Positions 5,205-12,407 of a DNA stretch of 15,200 bases are shown piece by piece. Numbering within the stretch: position 1 is the stretch's first letter; each line of letters opens with the position of its first letter. Origin of the DNA: Candidatus Bathyarchaeota archaeon BA1 (lineage in GTDB: Archaea > Thermoproteota > Bathyarchaeia > Bathyarchaeales > Bathyarchaeaceae); assembly GCA_001399805.1 (NCBI GenBank), contig LIHJ01000009.1, positions 17,786 to 32,985 of the forward strand, read 5' to 3'. The notes under the pieces were generated by a model. The model was not told where the DNA came from. It searched no databases and saw nothing but the letters and a program-made list of their open reading frames with translations. Both the position numbers and the translations under genes were made by a program.

Positions 5205-6296
5205 GTGCTGACATTACAGTTAGACAAGCTGAGGGAGTATCTTTCCTCCGTCTACAAGGCAGACGTTGAGATCAGGTTTGTTAGCGAGCTGAGCAGGAGG
5301 AGGAAACCAAGGGAAAAGCTGAAGGGCTTTGGATACGGGGTTCCTTACGTCATCGAATTCGTTGCTGATGGAGAGAAAAAACGTGTGATCCTTGAAACCA
5401 TGCGACCGGAGGGCTTCGGGCACGACCACTTCTCCGACCGAGCCCAGGCTTTACTATGGCAACACTCCGCCTACAATAAGCTTCCCAGGCACGTTCACTC
5501 CGTGGATGTGGGCGCCTTCACCGTGGACGGGAACCTAAAATCGGCGGGAGACTGCATCGAATTCTTCATCGTCACTGAGATGGTAGAGGGAAGACCCTAC
5601 TTTCGGGACCTCGATAGGATAAGGGAGCAGAAAAGCCTCAGCCGATTAGATAAGGACCGTTGCCAAGTCCTCTCTGACTACGTCGCTCAGGTTCACACGC
5701 TAAAGAGGGAGGCTCCATGGCTCTACACACGCCGGATACGAGACTTGATAGGGCATGGCGAGTGCATCATGGGTCTAATCGACAGCTACCCGCAGGGACT
5801 CGAATTTGTCGGCGAGAAGGGTTTGCGCGAGATCGAAGAGAGGTGCGTGGAATGGAGATGGAAGCTGAAGCCTAAAGCCCATAGGCTATGCCAAGTTCAC
5901 GGCGATTTCCATCCGTGGAATGTGTTGTTTAGGTTGGGGACGGATTTTACGGTGCTTGATCGTAGTCGTGGTGAGTGGGGTGAGCCGGCCGACGACACCA
6001 GCGCCATGAGCATCAACTACCTCTTCTATTCGCTACAAACGTATGGCGAGTTGAAGGGCCCATTTGAAATTCTGTTTAACCTCTTCTGGAAAAACTACCT
6101 CGACAAGACGGGTGATGAGGAGATGTTAACGGTGATACAGCCCTTCTATGCTTGGAGGGGCTTGGTCATCGCCTCACCCATATGGTATCCTCATTTAACC
6201 CTTGATGTCCGTAGAAAATTGTTCAACTTCATCAAAAGTGTGCTGCAGACTGAGTCGCTTGATCTTAAGGGCATCAACTCCTACATCGAAGGCTAA
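5205..6296 (+). CDS. APH/choline-kinase-fold phosphotransferase
   Basis: This is a small-molecule kinase-fold protein of the aminoglycoside phosphotransferase superfamily, 363 residues, cytosolic. The Brenner catalytic motif is clear: VHGDFHPWNVLF with H232-G-D234 and N239. The following metal-binding motif is TVLDRSRGEWGEPADD, with D252 and the G-E-P-x-x-D element at residues 259-264; most relatives have D-(W/F)-(E/D) where this has D-R-S. The N-lobe has VILETMRPEGFGHDHFSDRA, in which the usual strand Lys position seems to be Glu (L-E-T). The hinge is FIVTEMVEGRPYF at about residues 121-133. Physiological substrate cannot be told from sequence; archaeal relatives are uncharacterised as far as I know, and antibiotic resistance should not be assumed. 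It has its own promoter and strong ribosome site and no obvious operon partner. Confidence 0.8.
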   Translation: MLTLQLDKLREYLSSVYKADVEIRFVSELSRRRKPREKLKGFGYGVPYVIEFVADGEKKRVILETMRPEGFGHDHFSDRAQALLWQHSAYNKLPRHVHSVDVGAFTVDGNLKSAGDCIEFFIVTEMVEGRPYFRDLDRIREQKSLSRLDKDRCQVLSDYVAQVHTLKREAPWLYTRRIRDLIGHGECIMGLIDSYPQGLEFVGEKGLREIEERCVEWRWKLKPKAHRLCQVHGDFHPWNVLFRLGTDFTVLDRSRGEWGEPADDTSAMSINYLFYSLQTYGELKGPFEILFNLFWKNYLDKTGDEEMLTVIQPFYAWRGLVIASPIWYPHLTLDVRRKLFNFIKSVLQTESLDLKGINSYIEG

Positions 6297-6403
6297 GCAT
6301 GTCTGTCCTTTTTCACCTAGCATGATTGACCCTTAAAATGGTGGTTAAATTCCGGTTGAGCTTATTTGATGCCGGATGAAGCTAGGTTTAGGATTAGCCT
6401 TTA

Positions 6404-6623
6404 ATGGTAATATCCTGTGAGCAGGAACATGGGTGGATTGATGATCACCAAGATTATGACATAGCGCTTCAGGCATGGACATTAGCCACCGAGCCTGTAT
6501 CTTCTTCGGAGGGTTAAGGATGTTTCCAAGCTTCTGTACATAATGATACGCGAAAAACCACCCGTCGCATTTGATTCCGAAAGGCATAAGAAAGGCCAGG
6601 GGAATGTAGGTTACGTGGCTTGA
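6404..6623 (+). pseudogene. Small frameshifted gene upstream of the retropepsin-like gene
   Basis: From ATG at 6404 the plus frame reads MVISCEQEHGWIDDHQDYDI then ALQAWTLATEPVSSSEG and stops at 6515-6517. In the next frame, overlapping at about 6495-6515, it continues LRRVKDVSKLLYIMIREKPP, VAFDSERHKKGQGNVGYVA and stops TGA at 6621-6623. Joined, these make a mostly helical protein of about 70 residues. The TGA overlaps the TTG start of the next gene in TTGA, which supports the second frame being a real ancestral gene end. No strong ribosome site is seen before 6404 and I do not recognise a family. It could be an intact gene with a programmed or assembly-made shift, but simple decay is likelier. 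Confidence 0.4.
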
Positions 6624-7180
6624 TCATCGTGTTTAGAGAGAGGATAGGTAGGATTGTTGAGGAAGGGAGGCTCCCCAGAATCGGTAGGCTGGTATCCATG
6701 GATCTGCACGCGGAGCTTTTGAGGGAGGGTAAGAGGCATGGTAGTGCGTGTGAGGTGAGACTAAACACGTTGAAGGGTAGGTGCGTGGGTTCAACTCACG
6801 ATGTGACGTGCGTGGCAAACGCTGGTTACGAAACCCGCGGGCCTGAGCTGGTGATGCCAGCTAGATTCGCTGAGATGGTGTGTTTGTTGCCCGGGCTTCC
6901 CGAGGGGACGTGGTCGAAGATATATAGGACGACGGCTGGCCCCGTCAGGGTTCACTTCGTTGAGGGAGGCGTTGAGGTGAGGGTTTTAGCTGAGGACAGA
7001 ATGTCTGAGGCCGTGGGGTGCGGTGTGGCGATCTCTGAGCTTGAGGACGAGGTCTTATTGAGTGACAAGTTGATCAGCGCTTTGGGTATCGTCATAGAGG
7101 ATGCAGGCGAGGGTTTCTGGAGATTCCGCGCTGAACCTGTAGAGAGGCTGAGGAGGAGCCCCTCACCCGAACTATGGTAA
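6620..7180 (+). CDS. Retropepsin-like (clan AA fold) archaeal protein with Asn in place of catalytic Asp
   Basis: The 186-residue protein has the two signature segments of a single-lobe aspartic-protease fold. The first is VTCVANAGYETRGPELVMPA, where retropepsins have D-T-G followed by a flap-leading hydrophobic strand. The second is ISELEDEVLLSDKLISALGI, like the I-(I/L)-G-x-x-(L/F)-L-x-x-L-G element near the C-terminus, followed by VIEDAGEGFWRF. Residue 67 is Asn (N-A-G), so peptidase activity is unlikely unless another acid takes part; a binding role is more plausible. The annotated start is TTG at 6620, overlapping the upstream stop; ATG at 6698 (MDLHAELLREGKRHG) is a credible alternative because the first 26 residues look less conserved in style. 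Fold assignment is from pattern recall, not a search. Partner or substrate unknown. Confidence 0.55.
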   Translation: MIIVFRERIGRIVEEGRLPRIGRLVSMDLHAELLREGKRHGSACEVRLNTLKGRCVGSTHDVTCVANAGYETRGPELVMPARFAEMVCLLPGLPEGTWSKIYRTTAGPVRVHFVEGGVEVRVLAEDRMSEAVGCGVAISELEDEVLLSDKLISALGIVIEDAGEGFWRFRAEPVERLRRSPSPELW

Positions 7181-7323
7181 CGTGAGAAAGAGCGACCATT
7201 GACCGGCGATAGACATTTGCAAGCGCATAGCGGCGTTGCTGAAGGGCGGATTTCGCCATATCTTATAGACGAGGCTCATGTGTTTGGTCTCGGTTTCCAC
7301 ACATTTCGTTCGTCTTAGAAAGC

Positions 7324-7331
7324 AATAAATA
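7324..7331 (+). promoter_or_regulatory. TATA box of a probably leaderless small membrane gene
   Basis: AATAAATA lies 24-31 nt before ATG at 7355, the spacing at which archaeal transcription would start at or within a few bases of the ATG. No Shine-Dalgarno sequence is present. Confidence 0.45.
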
Positions 7332-7354
7332 ACCGATGGTGAACAATAAAAAAT

Positions 7355-7585
7355 ATGGGCCCGATTCGTTCGATTCTAACTTCTAAATGGTTCTGGATTA
7401 TCGTTATTTTATGCAGTTTGATGGTGGTTACACCATTCGTTTGTATCATGATTATTTTGCTGTTGCCTACTCCGTTAAATGCTTTGGCAACAATGGGTAT
7501 TGCCATAGCTTGGGGGATTGTCGCTGGATATAAGGATTGGATATTGTCGAAGAGGGGCGAAGAAGAGCGAAAGAGTAAGAGTTAA
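7355..7585 (+). CDS. Small membrane protein with two transmembrane helices, 76 residues
   Basis: After a short basic N-terminus (MGPIRSILTSK) come two hydrophobic helices, about residues 12-37 (FWIIVILCSLMVVTPFVCIM and on) and 42-58 (NALATMGIAIAWGIVAG), joined by a short P-T-P turn. The tail KDWILSKRGEEERKSKS is highly charged and probably cytoplasmic. No enzymatic motif and no family that I recognise. The gene is preceded by a TATA element at leaderless spacing and is convergent with the transporter operon, ending 66 bp before the dppF stop. The opposite strand also has a 63-codon frame, but the hydrophobic pattern and charged tail here look far more natural. Confidence 0.6.
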   Translation: MGPIRSILTSKWFWIIVILCSLMVVTPFVCIMIILLLPTPLNALATMGIAIAWGIVAGYKDWILSKRGEEERKSKS

Positions 7586-7651
7586 GTTAAGATTTATTGT
7601 AGGTTTCCTTGAGCAATCTTTCTGAAAAAGTAACATCGTTCTTTCAAATCT

Positions 7652-8638
7652 TCAGTATAGATGGCATGCTACGTAGCGGCTGCCGCCCATATCTGTTAAC
7701 AATGGCTCTTTTTCTCTACATATTTCACCCATATATTGGGGGCATCTTGTGTGAAATCTGCATCCTGTTGGAGGGTTTATTGGGCTGGGTATTTCCCCCT
7801 TTATCACAACCTCCGCTCTCTTGGATGTGGGATCAGGGACAGGAACCGCTGCTATCAGCGCTTTTGTGTAAGGGTGCAAAGGTTCATAAGCAATTTTTTC
7901 TGTAGGGGCTCTTTCCATCACCTTGCCGAGGTACATGACAGCTATTGAATCGCAGACGTGCCGGGCTAAGGCCATGTCATGAGTAATGTACAAGAAGGAC
8001 ACCTGGTACCTTTCCATCAAATGTAGCATTAAGTTTAACACCTCTGCTCTAATGGAAACGTCTAACATTGATACGGGTTCATCCGCAACGATGAATTCAG
8101 GACCCACCACAAGAGCTCTTGCTGCAGCCACTCGTTGTCTCTGTCCTCCACTGAGTTCGTGAGGATATCGTAAGAGAAATTCTTCGGGCGGGGTTAATTC
8201 CACGTCTTCGAGGGCTTTACGAACCCTTTCATCTAGTTCCGCTCCACTAGCAAGCTCTTGCACCTGCAAGGGTTCGGCTATGATGTCGAAAACGGTCATT
8301 CTAGGGTTAAGGGACTCGTAGGGGTCTTGAAATATTATCTGCATTTTTCGACGTAAGGGTTTAAACTCCCTCTCCGAAATCGTTGTTATGTCTTTTCCAT
8401 GGAACAGTATCTTTCCTTGGGTTGGGTCGACGAGTCTGACCAGCATTCTTCCAGTGGTTGTTTTCCCGCTGCCGCTTTCCCCTGCAAGTCCGAAGATTTC
8501 TCCTCTTTTAATTTCCAAGTCTATCCCGTCTACGGCACGCACAAAAAGTTGTCTTCTGGAAAACAAGGTTCCAAAGAATCCCATTCTTACGGGAAACCAT
8601 TTTTTTAAGTCTACAGCTTTTAGAACCGTCTCCTGCAT
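7652..8638 (-). CDS. dppF: Dipeptide/oligopeptide-type ABC transporter ATPase, second subunit
   Basis: This ATP-binding subunit pairs with DppD at the cytoplasmic face of the DppBC permease. Walker A is GESGSGKTT with K59, the Q-loop is QIIFQDPYESLNP near residue 104, the signature is LSGGQRQRV at 162-170, Walker B is FIVADEP with D186-E187, and the switch His is H220 in YITHDM. The C-terminal oligopeptide/dipeptide extension contains C293, C299, C307 and C325 in CRFHTRCPQYMGEIC and VACHLY, the pattern linked to a [4Fe-4S] cluster in several relatives. The N-terminal VRMGFFGTLFSRRQLFVRAV insertion is typical of the F rather than D subunit. Length 328 is normal. It is the last gene of the operon, 20 nt after dppD, with GGGGAAT before its ATG. 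Confidence 0.93.
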   Translation of the reverse strand: MQETVLKAVDLKKWFPVRMGFFGTLFSRRQLFVRAVDGIDLEIKRGEIFGLAGESGSGKTTTGRMLVRLVDPTQGKILFHGKDITTISEREFKPLRRKMQIIFQDPYESLNPRMTVFDIIAEPLQVQELASGAELDERVRKALEDVELTPPEEFLLRYPHELSGGQRQRVAAARALVVGPEFIVADEPVSMLDVSIRAEVLNLMLHLMERYQVSFLYITHDMALARHVCDSIAVMYLGKVMERAPTEKIAYEPLHPYTKALIAAVPVPDPTSKRAEVVIKGEIPSPINPPTGCRFHTRCPQYMGEICREKEPLLTDMGGSRYVACHLY

Positions 8639-8658
8639 TTTAATTCCCCTACCGAGCC

Positions 8659-9618
8659 TTACCCGATAAGGTGACAGGCTACCTGGTGCTTGCTTTTCAC
8701 CTCTAGGAGTTGTGGCTCCTTCTCCCTACAAAGATCCTTACTGTGTCCACACCTTGTATGGAATCGACAGCCACTCGGAGGCGATAGTAAATCTGGTGGG
8801 AAGCCTGGGACAGAGATCATGCGGCTTCTCGGCGCTCTGATGTTTGGGAATGCTCCTATTAACCCTTGCGAATATGGGTGTAAGGGCTCCTTATATATGG
8901 TAGTGATGTCTCCATATTCCACGATTTTTCCTGCGTACATAATGGCTACTTTTTCACATGTTTCGGCAATGATTGATAAATCATGAGTTATTAGGATCAT
9001 GGATAAACTCAGCTTTTCCTTGAGCTCTCTTATGAGTTTGAGAACCTGTGCTTGGATGATCACGTCTAAGGCTGTGGCTGGTTCATCTGCGATCAAGAGA
9101 AGAGGGTTGCATGCCAAGGCCATGGCTATCATTGCTCGTTGTTTCATTCCTCCGCTGAATTCGTGGGGGTAGTTATTAATCCTTGAGGGTTCGATGCCAA
9201 CCATTTCGAAGAGTTTTTCTGCTCCCCTCTTGGCTTCATCCTTGCTCACATCAGGTTCATGTGTTCTAATCGCCTCGATAATTTGATCCCTCGCGGTGTA
9301 GACTGGGTTAAGAGCGTTCATGGCTCCCTGAAAGATTAATGATATCCCCTTCCACCTTACTTTCTCTCTCATAGCATCTTCATCGAGGTTGACTAGGTTC
9401 ATGCGGTTGAATAGAATCTCTCCACCTAGGATTTTCCCTCCAGGAGGTAGGATTCTCAAGAGGGAAAGGGCCACAGTGGTTTTGCCACAACCAGACTCCC
9501 CGGCTAGCCCCATAGCCTCCCCCTTTTCAACCTGGAAACTGACACCGTCAACTGCCTTTACTGGGCCTCTAAGCGTAATGTAATAAGTTTTTAAATCGTT
9601 GACCTCTAGCAGCGCCAT
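8659..9618 (-). CDS. dppD: Dipeptide/oligopeptide-type ABC transporter ATPase, first subunit
   Basis: This is the other half of the ATPase heterodimer. Walker A is GESGCGKTT (K46), the Q-loop is [13 protein letters not shown] near residue 96, the signature is FSGGMKQRA at 153-161, Walker B is [12 protein letters not shown] (D177-E178) and the switch His is H211 in [17 protein letters not shown] and the M in SGGMKQR are characteristic of the D subunit. The C-terminal domain has the Cys-rich [14 protein letters not shown] and VACHLIG, so both ATPases carry the same possible Fe-S motif. It lies 15 nt downstream of dppC and 20 nt upstream of dppF on the same strand. Length 319 is typical and all catalytic residues are intact. 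Confidence 0.93.
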   Translation of the reverse strand: MALLEVNDLKTYYITLRGPVKAVDGVSFQVEKGEAMGLAGESGCGKTTVALSLLRILPPGGKILGGEILFNRMNLVNLDEDAMREKVRWKGISLIFQGAMNALNPVYTARDQIIEAIRTHEPDVSKDEAKRGAEKLFEMVGIEPSRINNYPHEFSGGMKQRAMIAMALACNPLLLIADEPATALDVIIQAQVLKLIRELKEKLSLSMILITHDLSIIAETCEKVAIMYAGKIVEYGDITTIYKEPLHPYSQGLIGAFPNIRAPRSRMISVPGFPPDLLSPPSGCRFHTRCGHSKDLCREKEPQLLEVKSKHQVACHLIG

Positions 9619-9633
9619 ATTACTCCCGTTCTA

Positions 9634-11244
9634 TTAACGCCTTACCCTGAGTTTTGGATTAAGTATTTCATCAAGGGAATATCCTACCAAGATGAACGAA
9701 ATCGCTAATACGGATATTGCCATGCCAGGTGGCACTACCCAGAACCAATACTCGCCGATTCCTTTCGTGACGGCAACTCCAGATTGGGAGAATTCAAAAA
9801 ACATTCTCCCCCACGACAGTTGCCAGGGGTCATAGAGTCCAAGGAAACTTAGGTAGGATTCCGTTACAATGATTCCTGGAACTGATACTGCCAGCGCGAG
9901 GTAGACTAGGGCAAACACGTTGGGGAGGATGTGCCTAAAGATTATGCGGAATTTGCCTGCTCCAGCAGCCTTCGCGGCCTCGATAAAGGCTCGTTCACGC
10001 AGAGAGAGGGCCATGGATCTCACATTGCGGGAGAATGACATCCATCCCAGGAGGGAAAGGATCAATATGACGTTCCATAGCGAGCTTCCTAATACCACCA
10101 TTAAGACTATGACCAGTGGCAGCCAGGGTAGACTCATGAGGATGTCTGTGGTTCTCATCAGGGTTTCATCTGTCGCGCCGCCAATGTATCCTGAGGTTAG
10201 GCCTATGAAGAGCCCAAGGGACACGGAAATTACTGCTGCAAGCAAGCCAATGAAAATGGAGAGCCTGGCGCCGTAGGCTAAGGATGTGGCTATGTCCCGT
10301 GGACTGCCCTTACGCCCATCTGTGCCGAGGATGCCGTAGACTTCCCCGTAAAGTATTATGTCTAAGTTGTCAAGGTAGACTGTGATGTCTTTTCCCTTAC
10401 CCCCTTTATCCTCAAAACCGATTCTGATTTCGTATGTGTAGTCGCCCGAGGTTGGGAATATTGTCGCTTCCGGCTTCAACCAGTATTTTGGGTCTCTGAG
10501 TATGGTTTCCTTATTTGACCTTATCCATGTATGGGTCCAACCCATGCTTGGGCGGATGATGGTCTCGGCGTGTAATGGATATGTATAGATAACTGACGAG
10601 TCCTCATGACTGACTAATGGATAGGTATAGTTAACCAGTGGTGGGGGTTTTTGGATTCTGCGGAAAAGAAACTCTATTGTGACTGCGCTGTCTGCTGATA
10701 ATGTACCATCGACAAGATAGGACACGTGTATCCAGAACAGCTTTGGGCTCCTTTTGTAGGGGTATGTGAACTTATGGGTTATTTTTATGTAGGCTTTCTT
10801 TGGGGGTACATCAGCAGCTTCACGTCTATAGAGCGCTTCTATGGCTCCGTCGTTGCGATCTCCTTTCACAGGGTTATATCTCAGGTTTGCAAGGTTGGGG
10901 GCGTTTGTCTCCCAGTGCCAGGCCTTCATCGCTTCCTCTGAAGAGAACTCGTGGTCTGATACCACCTTCATGTTTTCAGATAAGTCCCCTCCTCCAGGCA
11001 GGTATCTGTACCAGGTTGGCACGGCTAACTCGTTTGCTATGGGAGCCTTCCCTGCGGGATAATAACCTAGCAATGAGGGAGAAAGCGCGTCGTGGGGTGA
11101 CAAAATCGGTCCGAAAACGCCCAAAACTGCATAAAGGCATATGAATGTGATCCCTACCACTCCTCGTTTGCATCGTTTGAACTCTGCCCAAAAGCGTTTA
11201 AACCCTTTAATCCTGAAGGCCATTTTAGCTTTGTATGTGGCCAT
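9634..11244 (-). CDS. dppC: Dipeptide-type ABC permease DppC with large extracytoplasmic insertion
   Basis: This integral membrane permease pairs with DppB. At 536 residues it is far longer than the usual ~280-300. TM1 is about residues 28-48 (GVVGITFICLYAVLGVFGPI). Residues ~55-303 form an extra domain, then the canonical core resumes with GILGTDGRKGSPRDIATSLA (relatives: L-G-T-D-x-x-G-R-D) and five further helices. The EAA loop that contacts the ATPases is ERAFIEAAKAAGAGKFRIIF at 417-436. The insertion is rich in aromatic residues and beta-strand pattern and ends GKDITVYLDNLDIILYGEV, reminiscent of jelly-roll carbohydrate-binding domains whose last strand has V-(Y/F)-(L/I)-D-N. By topology it lies outside the membrane, next to the binding protein. 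The ATG at 11242-11244 is 3 nt after the dppB stop; GGGAGA inside the dppB end serves as ribosome site. Confidence 0.92.
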   Translation of the reverse strand: MATYKAKMAFRIKGFKRFWAEFKRCKRGVVGITFICLYAVLGVFGPILSPHDALSPSLLGYYPAGKAPIANELAVPTWYRYLPGGGDLSENMKVVSDHEFSSEEAMKAWHWETNAPNLANLRYNPVKGDRNDGAIEALYRREAADVPPKKAYIKITHKFTYPYKRSPKLFWIHVSYLVDGTLSADSAVTIEFLFRRIQKPPPLVNYTYPLVSHEDSSVIYTYPLHAETIIRPSMGWTHTWIRSNKETILRDPKYWLKPEATIFPTSGDYTYEIRIGFEDKGGKGKDITVYLDNLDIILYGEVYGILGTDGRKGSPRDIATSLAYGARLSIFIGLLAAVISVSLGLFIGLTSGYIGGATDETLMRTTDILMSLPWLPLVIVLMVVLGSSLWNVILILSLLGWMSFSRNVRSMALSLRERAFIEAAKAAGAGKFRIIFRHILPNVFALVYLALAVSVPGIIVTESYLSFLGLYDPWQLSWGRMFFEFSQSGVAVTKGIGEYWFWVVPPGMAISVLAISFILVGYSLDEILNPKLRVRR

Positions 11245-11247
11245 TGG

Positions 11248-12240
11248 CTATCTCCCGACCTTTATCCGTGGGTCTATGAGCCCGTAAACCAGGTCCACTA
11301 CGAAGTTTGCGATAACTATAGTGAGCGCTGATATGTAGAAAACGACGTACAAAACTGGGATATCTTGAACTGATATTGCATTCCATATCCATCTGCCCAT
11401 ACCCTCATAGCTAAAGAGCGTTTCAGTCACTATAGCGCCGCTCCAGAGACCCGCTATAGTTAAGGCCACGGATGTCACTAGAGGAAGCGATGCGGGTTTT
11501 AATACATGTTTGAGCAGAACCGTTCTTTCCCTTAATCCCTTTGCCTTGGCTGTAACCACATAGTCCTCGGTGATTATTTCAAGTATGCACTGTCTTGTTA
11601 AAAGCATCCATCCACTCATGGTGAGAGTGATGAGGGTGAGGGCTGGTAGGGCCATATGCAATAATCGTCCCCAGATGATCTGCAACGGGTCAGTGGGCAT
11701 GCGGCCAATCCATTCTTTGGGATATATTCCACCGATCGGAAACCAGTTTAAGTATAGGGCGAAGAAGAAAAGGATCAACCAGCCTATCCAGAACACGGGC
11801 AAGCTGCCCAAGATCAATGCGCCCGTGACTACCCCCGTGTCTGTCTTCGACCCCCTTCTAGATGCGATCAAAACGCCGAGTAGCGTTCCAATCATTATGG
11901 AGAAAAACGCTGCGGTGCCCATCAAATATAGGGTGTGACCCAGCCTTAGGGATATTTCTTGGGCTATCGGCACATCCACGTGCCGGCTTCTTCCAAAATT
12001 CCAAGTTATCATATTTTTTATGTATAAAAAGTACCTATCAGTTAGGGACATCTCTAGGCCATACAGTTTCCTAAGTGCCTCCAGCTCATCCCGTGACACC
12101 ATCCCTTCCTGTGCCTTTACCCACCTTGCAACCGGGTCCCCGGGCATCGCCACGAAAATTACGAAGTTGATTGTCATGATAAACCAGAGAACAATCAGAC
12201 AATAAAACGTCCTTTTCGCAATGTATTTCTTTAAGCCCAT
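11248..12240 (-). CDS. dppB: Dipeptide-type ABC permease DppB
   Basis: This six-helix permease forms the translocation channel with DppC. The N-terminal helix and motif KYIAKRTFYCLIVLWFIMTI followed by FVAMPGDP are characteristic (M-P-G-D-P after TM1). The EAA motif is TEDYVVTAKAKGLRERTVLL near residues 224-243 from the ATG, and the C-terminus VVDLVYGLIDPRIKVG is canonical. I start it at ATG 12238-12240; a TTG three codons upstream at 12247-12249 is possible but sits only 3 nt after GGAAG. The gene is 158-167 bp downstream of dppA, behind a T-tract and three tandem TATA-bearing repeats, so it probably heads its own transcription unit dppBCDF. Length is normal and no key motif is missing. Confidence 0.93.
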   Translation of the reverse strand: MGLKKYIAKRTFYCLIVLWFIMTINFVIFVAMPGDPVARWVKAQEGMVSRDELEALRKLYGLEMSLTDRYFLYIKNMITWNFGRSRHVDVPIAQEISLRLGHTLYLMGTAAFFSIMIGTLLGVLIASRRGSKTDTGVVTGALILGSLPVFWIGWLILFFFALYLNWFPIGGIYPKEWIGRMPTDPLQIIWGRLLHMALPALTLITLTMSGWMLLTRQCILEIITEDYVVTAKAKGLRERTVLLKHVLKPASLPLVTSVALTIAGLWSGAIVTETLFSYEGMGRWIWNAISVQDIPVLYVVFYISALTIVIANFVVDLVYGLIDPRIKVGR

Positions 12241-12284
12241 ATTACCCAACTTCTTCCTTCAGTGATTCTATACTGTTTTCCTCG

Positions 12285-12360
12285 GATTAGAGGCATTTAA
12301 AGTTTAGTGATTAGAGGCATTTAAAGTTTAGTGATTAGAGGCATTTAAAGTTTAGTGATT
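12285..12360 (-). repeat. Three perfect tandem 24-bp repeats carrying TATA-like cores, upstream of dppB
   Basis: Three identical units occupy 12285-12308, 12309-12332 and 12333-12356, with four bases of a fourth (12357-12360). On the minus strand each contains ACTAAACTTTAAATGCC, that is an A-rich BRE-like stretch followed by CTTTAAA, close to the archaeal box A. The unit nearest dppB places its TATA core about 55 nt before the ATG, which would start transcription about 25-30 nt upstream of it. The units may act as alternative promoters or as phased binding sites: 24 bp is a little over two helical turns. Perfect identity implies recent duplication. Confidence 0.75.
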
Positions 12361-12369
12361 CTTGGGTTT

Positions 12370-12383
12370 AAAAAAAATGGGGG
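12370..12383 (-). terminator. T-tract terminator after dppA
   Basis: On the minus strand, 25-38 nt after the dppA stop, the sequence runs CCCCCA then eight T. Archaeal terminators are commonly T-runs without a strong hairpin. Located between dppA and the TATA-bearing repeats, it would end or thin out dppA transcripts before dppB. Confidence 0.5.
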
Positions 12384-12407
12384 TTTTGGATTAACTGGCT
12401 GCATCAT

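Noticed and set aside
12285..12360. CRISPR array
   Set aside because: The 24-bp units are directly adjacent without spacers, so this is a simple tandem repeat.
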